Numbered from the stretch's first letter, positions 9,143 through 19,036 are shown. The stretch: 64,000 bases of DNA from Campylobacterales bacterium (GCA_026390115.1 JAPLGO010000024.1:33293-97292); one strand, 5' to 3'. The notes: generated by a model not told the origin, from the sequence alone. A program made the numbers and translations.

Positions 9143-9682
9143 TTGGAAGATAGAAAAAAAATAAAACTCAAACATGAAAAAAGAGAGCAGTCACTTATAA
9201 ATTCAGTAATAAACCCAGAAGAAAATAAGTGGATAGAAGCTTATACATTTTTAAATAATGAAGACCTAGAATATCTATTGAAATTAAGTGAAGATATGCA
9301 AGAGTTGGCTTTTCAAATAAACAAAATTGGTTTTAATAAAAATATATTTATATCATTGAGATCTATCTTTTCTCTTTTTTGTCTAACTCTCAGCTACTAT
9401 AAAAAAATCTCTCCAATCGCAATTACAATATCTAACTTTTCTAATCTTATTAATGGAAACGAAGATAGATTTATAAAGCTGACTAAATTAGAACTGATGC
9501 TTATCGACGGTTTTATAGAGAATATAGACACTTGGCTACAGACACTCTTTATAAAAGGAGGTGCAAATCTTTACTTCATGGATAACTCTTTAAAAGCTGA
9601 TTTTGAGACGATTCAAGAGATGATTCTTCCCCAAAAAAACGCATCTGAAGAAATCTCTTTAGATGATGTTTTTGATTTTTAA
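9143..9682 (+). CDS. Unknown helical protein with acidic C-terminal tail
   Basis: This 179-residue protein begins at TTG (9143-9145), 5 nt after the previous stop; the ribosome site is weak, so coupling is likely. It is mostly helical, with a basic start (MEDRKKIKLKHEKREQ), a leucine-rich middle and a hydrophobic helix FISLRSIFSLFCLTLSYY that may pack in a helical bundle rather than cross a membrane. It ends in an acidic, aromatic tail, EEISLDDVFDF. That tail resembles short acidic docking peptides such as the SSB C-terminus, but this is only a likeness. It lies 54 nt upstream of dnaX. Family not recognised. Confidence 0.6.
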   Translation: MEDRKKIKLKHEKREQSLINSVINPEENKWIEAYTFLNNEDLEYLLKLSEDMQELAFQINKIGFNKNIFISLRSIFSLFCLTLSYYKKISPIAITISNFSNLINGNEDRFIKLTKLELMLIDGFIENIDTWLQTLFIKGGANLYFMDNSLKADFETIQEMILPQKNASEEISLDDVFDF

Positions 9683-9748
9683 AAGCCTTTTTGATAAGAC
9701 TTTAACTCTTTAAATGCTAAAATCTTTTACTTAAAAATGGAGTGGCAT

Positions 9749-11503
9749 GTGAAAGAGAGTTCAGAGGTTTTAGCCAGAAAATATAGACCGTCAAACTTTG
9801 ATGAGCTTATAGGTCAAGAGACAATTTCTCAGACTCTCTCACTTGCACTCGACTCAAACCGCCTCTCTCATGCCTACCTTTTCTCAGGTCTCAGAGGAAG
9901 CGGCAAAACATCAACCGCCCGTATTTTTGCAAAAGCTCTTATTTGCGAAAGGGGCATAACCCACAAGCCATGCGGAATTTGCCAAAACTGCACCCTCGCT
10001 CTGGAGGGTCGCCACATGGATATAGTGGAGATGGACGCCGCTTCAAACCGCGGAATAGACGACATCCGCGACCTTGTTGAGCAAACAAAGTACAAACCCT
10101 CCACCGCAAGATTTAAAATCTTCATAATCGATGAAGTCCACATGCTGACTCCTCAGGCCTTCAATGCACTTTTAAAGACGCTTGAAGAGCCGCCTGCCTA
10201 TGTAAAGTTTATACTTGCAACAACTGACCCGCTGAAAATTCCAGCAACCATTTTGAGCCGTTCTCAGCACTTCAGATTTAAAAGCATAGCAACAAACAAG
10301 ATAGCAGACCATTTGGCATACATTCTTAATCGTGAAAAAATTGAGTATGAGAGTGATGCACTTGAAATACTCGCCAGAAGCGGCAACGGAAGTTTAAGAG
10401 ACACTCTCACTCTCCTCGACCAAGCCATCATCTACTCCAAAAATCATGTCGATGTCAAAACCGTAACCGACATGCTGGGTCTTGTTGACCCAAAATTTTT
10501 AACAGATCTCTTTGGTGCAGTTTTTGCAAAAGATTATGGACAGTTGGTTGAATATACCAAAATTTTAGAAGATTATGAAGCAGAGATGGTTGTGGATGAA
10601 CTTATCGCCTACCTCAAAGAGCGAATGTATAACCATGACGCGCTCTTTTCAACACTGGTTTTAGATAGATTTTTCAGAATACTAAGTGACTCAAAATATC
10701 TCTTCAGCATCAACGCAAACGGCTCTTTTGTCCTCTCCCTCATATTTTTCAAAATGGTTGAAGCACTTCGCATAAAAGAGATTGACCAGATGATTGAGTC
10801 TCTTCAGAAAGAGATTCAAAGACCGACGATAGAAGCTCCACATGCAGCAGTTGCGCACCCAAATCCGACAGAAGAGATACGAGTCCAACCGACCGTACAG
10901 GCTAAAGAAGAAATAGAAATCAGAATTGAAAAAGAGCCAAAAGCAACTTCATATTCCATTATCAATCCACATGTAAAAAGCTTTGAAGAATTGATAAATA
11001 GAATAGGAGACAGAAACCATAAACTCGGCGAATGTTTTACCAAAAGCGTAACATTTGTATCTTATGAGGACGGTATTTTGTCATGGGAGAGTTGTGCGAA
11101 CGAGGAGTGCAAACAGGCACTCAAACATGGCTATACGGTTATCAGACAACTTGTTCGAGAGATATTTGGATTTGAAACCCAGATAAAAGGTTTGCCTTGT
11201 TCCAAAATGATGGAAGAGGAAAAAAAAAATGATTTGATTTCAGAAAATGCTCCTCAAACGGTCGAGCCGACTGCAATACATCAACAACATATTATAGAAC
11301 AGCCAGCAATGCCGCTTGACCAAAGCAGTTCTATGATTGAAGATGCCGAAGTTAGCGGAAGTGATAGTTGCGTCAGCAGCTGTTCGCAAAGCGATGAATC
11401 CGCCAAAGAGATAAACGGAGTTGACATAAGAGAAGAGCCGATGGTTCAAAAAGCGATTGAACTTTTTGAAGCAAAAAAAGTAACAATTCAGTCTAAAATT
11501 TAA
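9749..11503 (+). CDS. dnaX: DNA polymerase III subunit gamma/tau
   Basis: DnaX is the clamp-loader ATPase. Recognisable parts are ARKYRPSNFDELIGQE, Walker A LFSGLRGSGKTSTAR, a zinc site with cysteines in CERGITHKPCGICQNC, Walker B FIIDEVHML and the arginine-finger SRSQHFRFK. The C-terminal third is divergent, as expected for tau. An ATG at 9737 exists, but GGAG lies seven bases before the GTG at 9749, so I chose GTG. Codons near residue 493 contain ten consecutive A bases (11220-11229), and the -1 frame stops at once at TGA (11230-11232). Slippage or frameshifting there would give a product shorter by about 91 residues. The gene is certain; the short product is inferred. Confidence 0.96.
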   Translation: MKESSEVLARKYRPSNFDELIGQETISQTLSLALDSNRLSHAYLFSGLRGSGKTSTARIFAKALICERGITHKPCGICQNCTLALEGRHMDIVEMDAASNRGIDDIRDLVEQTKYKPSTARFKIFIIDEVHMLTPQAFNALLKTLEEPPAYVKFILATTDPLKIPATILSRSQHFRFKSIATNKIADHLAYILNREKIEYESDALEILARSGNGSLRDTLTLLDQAIIYSKNHVDVKTVTDMLGLVDPKFLTDLFGAVFAKDYGQLVEYTKILEDYEAEMVVDELIAYLKERMYNHDALFSTLVLDRFFRILSDSKYLFSINANGSFVLSLIFFKMVEALRIKEIDQMIESLQKEIQRPTIEAPHAAVAHPNPTEEIRVQPTVQAKEEIEIRIEKEPKATSYSIINPHVKSFEELINRIGDRNHKLGECFTKSVTFVSYEDGILSWESCANEECKQALKHGYTVIRQLVREIFGFETQIKGLPCSKMMEEEKKNDLISENAPQTVEPTAIHQQHIIEQPAMPLDQSSSMIEDAEVSGSDSCVSSCSQSDESAKEINGVDIREEPMVQKAIELFEAKKVTIQSKI

Positions 11504-11511
11504 CTGTCATT

Positions 11512-11730
11512 TTACAGCTCTGCAAAAAAAAGTTCACGAGCACATAACCTCTCTTTTTGGCAAAACAACAGAATATTCTCATACGGCATAGAGTTTCTCC
11601 TCTTGAGAGTTGCAAAATTTGCCTGAGAAATATCTAACGCATCTGCCACATCTTTATCCAATATTTTTTTCTTTGCATCACGCGACAGGTAACACTTCAA
11701 CTCTTCTATAACGCTATAAAAATCTCTCAT
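11512..11730 (-). CDS. Small helix-turn-helix protein
   Basis: This 72-residue protein is essentially one DNA-binding domain. VADALDISQANFATLKRRN reads as helix-turn-recognition helix of the Cro/CI repressor type and is followed by MPYENILLFCQKERLC, the next helix of the fold. ATG at 11730 has AAAGAG upstream. It is convergent with dnaX (8 nt apart) and lies downstream of the efflux operon on the same strand, separated by about 165 nt. It could regulate itself, the pump or distant genes; nothing in the sequence decides which. Confidence 0.7.
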   Translation of the reverse strand: MRDFYSVIEELKCYLSRDAKKKILDKDVADALDISQANFATLKRRNSMPYENILLFCQKERLCARELFFAEL

Positions 11731-11896
11731 ATGAACTCTTTACTTTTAATTAGAGAGAAATATATCAGAAAAAATAGAGTTAAAGCAAAAATATTGCACC
11801 CTGCCATATCCTATGTTTTGCCCCTCCTCAATTGAATCGATTACTATCTATTAAACTTCTTCCGCAAAAAGTCTAACCAAAGAGAATGCCAATATG

Positions 11897-13309
11897 TCAA
11901 TTTTTTGTTTCGTTCTCCCAACCTCCGCCGAGAGCCTTACACAACATAACAAAATTTTGGCGTTTTGCCTCTTCATTGAGTACCAACTGATTTTCATTGG
12001 CTATTAATGATTGTCTTATAACCAACAGAGGTAAATAAGCCGTTTTTCCATTATCGTATTGAGATTTGCTTATTGCTTCTGCTTGAATATATTTTTTTTG
12101 CGCACTTTCTAAGGCACTCCCCTCAACAAGCAGAGTATGCCGCTCTTTGAGAGCATTTTCTACTTCACCAAAAGCTATCAAGAGTGTTTGCTCATACTGC
12201 AACTGCGCCTCTTTTGTTTGTGCTTTAGCTATGTTAACCTCACTCTCTATCCGTCCTGCCGTAAAAATCGGAAGTGTCACCGAGGGAGCAATCTGCCATA
12301 TTGAAGAAGGAGATTCTAAAAGTTTTGTAAGTTCCGCACTTTGAAATCCAAGAATGCCCGTGAGTGAAAAAGATGGAAAATAGGCAGCTTTTGCCATGCC
12401 TATGGAAGCATTCGAGGCATGCCACGAAGACTCGGCGGCCAAAATATCAGGACGGCGTTTTAAAAGAGTAGAGGGGATACCTGCAGGTATATCTATCGAC
12501 GGCAGAGACAGATACTTTTTACTCATCACAAACTCTTTTGGAAATTCTCCGGTAAGAATCGAGAGTGAGTTTTCCAATGCCGATATTTTTGCCTCAATCG
12601 GAGAAATCTTACTACTCGATTCATCTACGGATGCTTCCGCTTGCAAAACATCCCCGTAAGAACCAACGCCTTGATTCCATTTTGCTTGAGAAATTGAAGC
12701 AATCTGCTCTGCAAGCACTCTGTTTTTATATGCATTTTCGAGCAATACATGTTGACTCAATAAACTATTGTATGTAGAAACAACATTTGCCGTTATCGAA
12801 GATTGTATCAACTTGTGTGCATAATCACTCGCCAAGAGTGCAGCTTTTGCCGACTCCTCCGCTCTGGCATATTTTCCCCAAAAATCTATTTCATATTGGC
12901 TCATTGCTAAATTCAGACCATAGGTCGTTGTATGGTCGTTAAAGCTTGAAAAGTGATTCGCAGTGGTATTGGACAACTGTTGCGTTGAAGCCGAAGCCCC
13001 TGCATTTAGTTGTGGAAAGAAACTTGACTTTGCAAGACCTAGTTTTGCCATGAAACTCTCATTTTTTGCAGCAGCGATAGCAATCTCTTTGTTTTGTTTG
13101 AGTGCCTTCTCCACCAAAGCGTTAAGGGCAGAATCATTCAATTTTTCCCACCATCGGTTTAGAACCTCAGTGGAACTATTTTGCTCTACTGTTTTCCACT
13201 TATCCGAGAGTTCTGGGCTGGGTGAAACAAAATCGGGTCCAACTCTTGTACAACCGCTTACAATAAAAAGAGCTGTTGTCAAAAAAAGTGTATGAAACAC
13301 TGCTTTCAC
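11897..13309 (-). CDS. RND efflux outer-membrane channel lipoprotein (OprM/NodT family)
   Basis: This is the outer-membrane exit duct of a tripartite drug pump. The 470 residues begin with a lipoprotein signal ending SGC (lipid-carrying Cys about residue 20). Two tandem TolC-type halves follow, each rich in long amphipathic helices (ALNALVEKALKQNKEIAIAA; NVSTYNSL-like repeats), with the conserved PDILAAESSWHASNASIGMA of the OprM/NodT group. The GTG start at 13309 overlaps the stop of the pump gene (GTGA) and has AGGAGAAG upstream, so it is translated with the pump. It is the closest analogue of CmeC in Campylobacter. Confidence 0.93.
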   Translation of the reverse strand: MKAVFHTLFLTTALFIVSGCTRVGPDFVSPSPELSDKWKTVEQNSSTEVLNRWWEKLNDSALNALVEKALKQNKEIAIAAAKNESFMAKLGLAKSSFFPQLNAGASASTQQLSNTTANHFSSFNDHTTTYGLNLAMSQYEIDFWGKYARAEESAKAALLASDYAHKLIQSSITANVVSTYNSLLSQHVLLENAYKNRVLAEQIASISQAKWNQGVGSYGDVLQAEASVDESSSKISPIEAKISALENSLSILTGEFPKEFVMSKKYLSLPSIDIPAGIPSTLLKRRPDILAAESSWHASNASIGMAKAAYFPSFSLTGILGFQSAELTKLLESPSSIWQIAPSVTLPIFTAGRIESEVNIAKAQTKEAQLQYEQTLLIAFGEVENALKERHTLLVEGSALESAQKKYIQAEAISKSQYDNGKTAYLPLLVIRQSLIANENQLVLNEEAKRQNFVMLCKALGGGWENETKN

Positions 13310-16300
13310 TGCTTCTCCTTTGCTTTTTTGTTCTGTATTTTCTCTCGCAATGTAGAAATTTGATAATAGAGATAGGGTATAAAATAGCGTTCAATAAATG
13401 TAGCAGCAATCATTCCCCCGAGAATGCCTATTCCGACTGAGTGGCGGCTTTGAGCTCCTGCCCCTGTGCTGAGGGCGAGAGGCAAGACGCCAAAAACAAA
13501 AGCCAAAGAAGTCATCATCATGGGGCGATATCGCAACCTTGCTGCAGAGATTGTCGCATCATAGATACTTTTGCCCTCTTTACGCTCCTCCTCTGCAAAT
13601 TGAATAACCAATATTGCATTTTTTGCCGCTAATGCCACAAGAGTGAGCAATCCGATTTGAAAATAAACATCGTTATTTTGCCCCGTAATCCATAGGGCAA
13701 GGTAAGCTCCCATCATTCCAAATGGAATAGAGAGCATAACAGCCAAAGGCAGTATCCATGCCTCATATTGCGCTGCAAGAATCAAAAATACAACTATAAG
13801 CGCAAAAAGAAGAATATTCTGCGCACGGTTTTGAACTTGTATCTGCTGATATGCGACACCGTCCCAACTCGTCACAATTTCAGGAGGAAGGAATTCATTT
13901 GCCAACTTATCTAGGGTTTCTATCGCTTCACCGGTGCTGACTCCAGGTTTTAGAGTCGCACTGACGGGAACGGAAAGAATTGTATTAAAGTGTTGAATAG
14001 TTACAGGTGCAGACTCTTGACGAACCGACAACAGAGAGCTAAGCGGAATCATGGCACCCGACGAGGAGCGGACATATCCTCTGCCAATATCCGAGGGAGT
14101 ACGTCTAAAAGCTTCATCCGCCTGTACTTTTACCCAATAAGTGTTTCCGTCTTTCACAAACTGATTTATGTTGGATAGACCTATTGTATCTTGTATCGTC
14201 GCAAATAAATCCTCTAACGAAACCCCGAGTATCTTTGCTCTCTCTCTGTCAATATCCAAAAACAGCACGGGAGATGATGGGCGCATGGAACTGGTTACAT
14301 TGGCAAATTGTGGGAGCTCTCGGGCTTTGTCCATAAATTTTTGAGCGTGCTGCACAAGCAGATTTATATCCCCATCGGGGCTTTGAAGCCACAACTGTAC
14401 GCCTCCTGTTTTACTTAATCCACGAATAGGCGGCGGTGGGTATGAATTGAAGCTGGCTTCCATGATTGGCTGAGTCGCTTTTTTAAACTCATTCATAATT
14501 GCTTTTACGCTCAACTCTTCGCTTTGGCGCTCATCCCAATGTGCAAGCCGTGCAATGATTGTTGCAGAATTTGGCTCCTGCCCTCCTCCCATAAAATTAT
14601 TCCCGACAATCGTGACAATATTTTCAATTCCTTTGATTGACTGAACCGCTTTTTCCGCTTTTTCAACAACTGCCTGTGTACGTTCAATCGTTGCTCCTTC
14701 TGGAAGAGAGAGAACACTGTAAAAATAGCCTTGATCTTCGGTCGGTAAAAATGATTTTTGCAGCGTTGATGAGAGATAGTAGATAACTCCAAAAACGGAT
14801 ATATAGAGTAAAAAAGTGATAAAACCGCGTCGTATCATCGTAGAGGAGAGGTGCAAATAGCGCTCTGTCATTGAAGCAAATATTTCGTTAAAACGGACAA
14901 ACGGTGCAAAAGGCACCTTCTCATGTGGTTGCAAAAGCAGTGCACCCAGAGCAGGAGAGAGGGTAAGTGCAACAAAGCCTGAAAAAACTACTGAAACTGC
15001 AATAGTCATCGCAAACTGTTTATATAACTCCCCCGTCATTCCGCCGATAAAGGTTGCCGGCACAAATACAGCGCATATAACCAAAACTATCGCAATAATC
15101 GGACTCGCAACCTGAGACATCGCCTTGATGGCTGCATCTTTTGATGAAAGATGTTCATTTTGAATAATCCTCTCCATATTTTCGACAACAACGATTGCGT
15201 CGTCCACCACAATTCCAATCGCCAATACCATTCCAAAAAGGGTCAATGTATTAATCGAATATCCTAAGAAATACATTCCGATAAATGCCCCCATCAATGA
15301 TACCGGAACAGAAATCAGTGCTATAAGACTAGCTCTAAAACTTTGTAAAAAGAGGTAAATAACCGCGATAACTAAGAGTATTGCCAATACTAGGGTTTTT
15401 ATTACCTCTTCGATTGAGATTTTGACAAATTTTGTCGCGTCATGTGCTATCTTAAATTGAATACCAGAGGGAAATGTTTTGGAGAGATGCTCCATCTCTG
15501 CAGTGACCGCTTCAGAAGTTTCAATTGCATTGGCATCCGATTGTGAAAAAATAACTAAAAGAACCGCAGGATTTCCGTTGAAACGACCGTAATATTCATA
15601 ATTGCTGGTTCCCAGTTCCACTCGGGCAATATCACTGAGATGCACTATTTTACCGTCCGCTTTTGCACGAACGACAATCTGCTCAAACTCCTCTACGGTC
15701 GATAATCTTCCTTTAGTCGTGAGCATAACCGTCATTTGCTGTGCCTGAATTTGACCTTGACCCAAACGCCCCGGAGAGACCTGAATATTTTGTTCATTAA
15801 TCGCATTGTCTACATCGGATGTGCTAATCCCCATGGAAGCCATTTTATCGGGGTTAAGCCAAATACGCATGGCATAGCTGCGCTCTCCGGAAATAGATGC
15901 ATCGCCTGCACCGGGAAGTCTTTTAATATTATTGATGACATGAGTCGCTACATAATTACTGATTTCAATATCACTTTTTGAGCCGTCAGGCGAGTACAGG
16001 GCGGCAATCATCAGAATATCTTGAGTTTTCTTTTTTACATCAACTCCCAGCATTTTTACAACACTCGGAAGTCTCGGCAGTGCGAGGTTGACACGATTTT
16101 GGATATCAGTCAATGCTTTATCTGCATCCGTTCCCACTTCAAAGGTACATGCAATTCCCCCTCCTCCAGACATACCTGCAGCTGAAGAGCTTACATACAT
16201 GAGGTTCGCAGCACCTGCAATTTGCGCTTCAATCGGAGCGAGCACCGTATCGGCAATCGTTTTAGCATCGGCTCCCGGATAGCTTATGCTGACACTGACA

Positions 16301-16428
16301 ATCGGAGGTGTGACTTTTGGAAATTGCGATATGGGAAGAAGGCGCATCGCGGTAAACCCCAACACAATTATCAAAATGGCTATAACTCCTGCAAAAATGG
16401 GGCGATTGATAAAATAACGAGAAAACAT
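13306..16428 (-). CDS. RND multidrug efflux pump, inner-membrane transporter (HAE1/AcrB family)
   Basis: At 1040 residues this has the full length for an AcrB/CmeB-type proton-driven pump. It begins MFSRYFINRPIFAGVIAI, the usual first transmembrane helix. Two periplasmic loops alternate with twelve membrane helices. The proton-relay aspartates are in GIVVDDAIVVVENMER (helix 4). The porter domain has the family block SISYPGADAKTIADTV near the N-terminus. The ATG at 16428 overlaps the adaptor stop, and the channel gene overlaps its own end, so the operon is adaptor-pump-channel. Substrates cannot be read from sequence; hydrophobic drugs or bile-like compounds are typical for the family. Confidence 0.97.
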   Translation of the reverse strand: MFSRYFINRPIFAGVIAILIIVLGFTAMRLLPISQFPKVTPPIVSVSISYPGADAKTIADTVLAPIEAQIAGAANLMYVSSSAAGMSGGGGIACTFEVGTDADKALTDIQNRVNLALPRLPSVVKMLGVDVKKKTQDILMIAALYSPDGSKSDIEISNYVATHVINNIKRLPGAGDASISGERSYAMRIWLNPDKMASMGISTSDVDNAINEQNIQVSPGRLGQGQIQAQQMTVMLTTKGRLSTVEEFEQIVVRAKADGKIVHLSDIARVELGTSNYEYYGRFNGNPAVLLVIFSQSDANAIETSEAVTAEMEHLSKTFPSGIQFKIAHDATKFVKISIEEVIKTLVLAILLVIAVIYLFLQSFRASLIALISVPVSLMGAFIGMYFLGYSINTLTLFGMVLAIGIVVDDAIVVVENMERIIQNEHLSSKDAAIKAMSQVASPIIAIVLVICAVFVPATFIGGMTGELYKQFAMTIAVSVVFSGFVALTLSPALGALLLQPHEKVPFAPFVRFNEIFASMTERYLHLSSTMIRRGFITFLLYISVFGVIYYLSSTLQKSFLPTEDQGYFYSVLSLPEGATIERTQAVVEKAEKAVQSIKGIENIVTIVGNNFMGGGQEPNSATIIARLAHWDERQSEELSVKAIMNEFKKATQPIMEASFNSYPPPPIRGLSKTGGVQLWLQSPDGDINLLVQHAQKFMDKARELPQFANVTSSMRPSSPVLFLDIDRERAKILGVSLEDLFATIQDTIGLSNINQFVKDGNTYWVKVQADEAFRRTPSDIGRGYVRSSSGAMIPLSSLLSVRQESAPVTIQHFNTILSVPVSATLKPGVSTGEAIETLDKLANEFLPPEIVTSWDGVAYQQIQVQNRAQNILLFALIVVFLILAAQYEAWILPLAVMLSIPFGMMGAYLALWITGQNNDVYFQIGLLTLVALAAKNAILVIQFAEEERKEGKSIYDATISAARLRYRPMMMTSLAFVFGVLPLALSTGAGAQSRHSVGIGILGGMIAATFIERYFIPYLYYQISTLREKIQNKKAKEKQ

Positions 16429-17531
16429 TACTTCTCGTTCTTGAAAGAAACTATTTTTACGACTTTGCCTGCATCAACACGCGCATTACCTTCGCACACA
16501 ATCTTTTCCCCATCTTTAAGCCCTTCTGAAATCACTATATTGTCAGCAATCCATTCTCCTACCTTAACAGGGCGGAATTGTGCTATTTTATCTTCGTCTA
16601 CAACATAAACAAAAGTTCCTTTTTCCCCCTGCATGAGTGCTTTAGAAGGAATAACTAAAGCATCTTTTTGCACTCCGCGTATCCGTACCTTTACAAACTC
16701 GCCCGGCGTTAAGAGACCTTTAGAATTTGACACTTCAGCTCTAACCATCCGTGTTCCTGTAACGCTATCAACTACGGGGCTAAAAAATGAAATTTTTCCT
16801 CTGTTTGGAAAGAGAGTTCCATCTGAGAGAATCACATCGATCGATAACTCTTTTTCGTTCTGATTTTTGAGTTTTTCCATCATCTCTGATTTAATTGAGA
16901 AATCCACATAAAGTGGATCCGTTTGGTAGAGTGTCGTCAGTAAGCCATTTTGAGAGGGAACGATATAGCTTCCCTCATATTGCGTCACCTTATCAACCCA
17001 TCCCGATATCGGAGCTGCTATAGTTGTGTAACTCAGATTGAGTTTTGCCCCGTCCAAAGAGACTTTAGCCTGATTCAACGATGATTCCTGCGTTTTGTCA
17101 GCTGTTATCGCCGCTTCTAAATCTTGTTGCGAAGAAGCTTTTTGCGCATACATGTTTCGAACCCGCTCGAGATTTTGCATCGTATTCTCTTTTTTTGCAA
17201 CCTCCCCGCCCAATGCCGCCGCAGCGGACACTACGGCAAGGTTAAAAGGTTTCTGATCCATAGTAAATAGGGTCTGACCGGCTCGAACAAAGCTCCCCTC
17301 TCGATAGTTCTGAGTTTGAAGGAACCCTTCAACACGGGCGCGAATTTGAACAGGATGGCTGGCAACCGTAAGGGCAGTCAATTCTATCGGCAGCTCAACA
17401 TTTTGTACTTTAAGAATCATCAGATTAACTGTAACCGGAGGATGCTCCTCTTTCTTTGAACCTTGATTATCACTACATCCGGACAATATTCCAATCCATA
17501 CCAAAGCAATAAATATCTCTTTTTTACACAT
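16428..17531 (-). CDS. RND efflux periplasmic adaptor lipoprotein (AcrA/CmeA type)
   Basis: This is the membrane-fusion protein linking pump and outer-membrane channel. A lipoprotein signal ends GILSGC, followed by SDNQGSKKEEH. The family order is visible: a lipoyl half-motif VRARVEGFLQTQNYREGSFV-like block, a coiled-coil hairpin (about 95-160), the second lipoyl half (APISGWVDKVTQYEGSYI) and a beta-barrel ending in PSKALMQGEKGTFVYVV. A frame upstream reaches ATG at 17552, but GGGGAAAG lies properly before the ATG at 17531. It is the first gene of the pump operon, about 98 nt downstream of the histidine kinase gene on the same strand. Confidence 0.95.
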   Translation of the reverse strand: MCKKEIFIALVWIGILSGCSDNQGSKKEEHPPVTVNLMILKVQNVELPIELTALTVASHPVQIRARVEGFLQTQNYREGSFVRAGQTLFTMDQKPFNLAVVSAAAALGGEVAKKENTMQNLERVRNMYAQKASSQQDLEAAITADKTQESSLNQAKVSLDGAKLNLSYTTIAAPISGWVDKVTQYEGSYIVPSQNGLLTTLYQTDPLYVDFSIKSEMMEKLKNQNEKELSIDVILSDGTLFPNRGKISFFSPVVDSVTGTRMVRAEVSNSKGLLTPGEFVKVRIRGVQKDALVIPSKALMQGEKGTFVYVVDEDKIAQFRPVKVGEWIADNIVISEGLKDGEKIVCEGNARVDAGKVVKIVSFKNEK

Positions 17532-17629
17532 CTCTTTCCCCAATAAATACACAAAAATCTATGACAATACTAAAAAGCAATAATACCCTCTTTTTTTTGA
17601 TTCCAATTTAAAACAACCTTTACGGTAAA

Positions 17630-19036
17630 CTAATTATATCTTTCCTTGTTTAACAAATTTTCTACCTTAAAACTGAAGACCGAACCTTCTGAATAGACAG
17701 ATTTAATCTCTAATGCAGTTTTGTGTGCTTTTAAAATATAGCTCACCATGGCGAGTCCTATGCCCATTGAGTTGTCCCAGCTATTTTTCTCAACTCTATA
17801 AAACTTGGAAGTTACTTTGTCCAAATATTTCTCTTTTATTCCTATTCCGCTATCTTTTACATAAAGAGTATAATTTTTCAGGATAACTTCGACATTATCT
17901 TCCGAATATTTGAGTGCATTATCCATAAGATTTATGAGAGCAAGCTCAAGCATAGTTTTATCACCATGAACAATATAATCTTCCCCCTCAATCGTTATCT
18001 CTCTTGATTTATATTTTGAAGAGAGGTTTGCTATGACCTCCTCGCATAAAAGCTTGAGGTTAAAAGTTGTCTCTTTAATTTCGATATCACTGTTTTCAAG
18101 CTTGACGGTTAAGGCTAATCTGTCTAACATTTTTGCTATTTTGTCGCCGTTCGAGTTTATTTTTTCCAAAAACTTATCTCTTATTTTCATGTCCAGATTT
18201 GGATCTTGGCGGAGCGTTTGAGCGTAACCCATAATAGCAGCAACAGGATTTTTGAACTCATGCGAAATGGCTGAGAGAATGTCATTTCTCTGTCTGTTTA
18301 TGAGTCTCTGTTTTGCCGTATATTTTCGTTTTTGTTTATCCCTGTGATGAAGCTTTTTTACAAGATTTTTAAGCAGTAGAGAGATTTGTAAAAATTCATA
18401 AAAATATTTTGTTTTTATAGTTGCTTTATAGTTTTTGTTAGAAATTTCATCAAGATACTTAGTAATCTGCACAATATCGTAAACTATTCTTTCACTCATT
18501 TTTTTTGAAGCATAAAGGGCCAAAAGCGATATAAAGAAAAATACAAAAAAGAGTTTAATCCATAGAAGGTAAAAATCATTCATAATCTGAGCTAAACTGA
18601 TTGCCAACCTGACATAAATAATTTCACTGTTATAGGAGATTTTTTTTACAACATACAAAAAATCGACATTAAGAGTCTCTGAATGCCTGATGACATGTGA
18701 AAATTCTTTATTATCTGCCTGCATTATTTCATATCTTGAAGAGTGGTTTTCCATGGTTGTTTTATCAGCGTTTGATTCAGCCATTACCAACCCTTTGCCA
18801 TTGATAATTGTTAATCTCATATTTGTTTCTTCACTAATTTTTTGAGCATACTTATCTAAATTATCAATTCTTGAGAGTTCAATGGAGAGAAGTTTTATGC
18901 TGTTTTGAAGATGCGTTGTATAGTTGCCGATGATTATCGACTTAAGCGTTGTGTAGCTAATAATAGATGAGATAAGTAAAGCACCTATAAAAAGCAGTAA
19001 AAATTTTGCAATAAACACTTGATGAATTTTTAACAT
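17630..19036 (-). CDS. Membrane sensor histidine kinase, no response regulator nearby
   Basis: About 468 residues from the ATG at 19036, which has AGGAA eight bases upstream (a frame to 19084 lacks one). A transmembrane helix at about 10-32, a periplasmic sensor loop of roughly 120 residues and a second helix at about 160-180 lead to a HAMP-like linker. The phospho-acceptor motif SAISHEFKNPVAAIMGYAQT is near residue 258. The N box (LINLMDNALKYS), G1 (VKDSGIGI) and G2 (GIGLAMVSYI) follow. No response regulator gene is adjacent. The efflux operon lies directly downstream on the same strand, which hints at, but does not prove, a regulatory link. Confidence 0.93.
   Translation of the reverse strand: MLKIHQVFIAKFLLLFIGALLISSIISYTTLKSIIIGNYTTHLQNSIKLLSIELSRIDNLDKYAQKISEETNMRLTIINGKGLVMAESNADKTTMENHSSRYEIMQADNKEFSHVIRHSETLNVDFLYVVKKISYNSEIIYVRLAISLAQIMNDFYLLWIKLFFVFFFISLLALYASKKMSERIVYDIVQITKYLDEISNKNYKATIKTKYFYEFLQISLLLKNLVKKLHHRDKQKRKYTAKQRLINRQRNDILSAISHEFKNPVAAIMGYAQTLRQDPNLDMKIRDKFLEKINSNGDKIAKMLDRLALTVKLENSDIEIKETTFNLKLLCEEVIANLSSKYKSREITIEGEDYIVHGDKTMLELALINLMDNALKYSEDNVEVILKNYTLYVKDSGIGIKEKYLDKVTSKFYRVEKNSWDNSMGIGLAMVSYILKAHKTALEIKSVYSEGSVFSFKVENLLNKERYN

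Noticed and set aside
12963..13295. 110-codon plus-strand frame inside the efflux channel gene
   Set aside because: It is antisense to a gene with clear domains and has no start signal.
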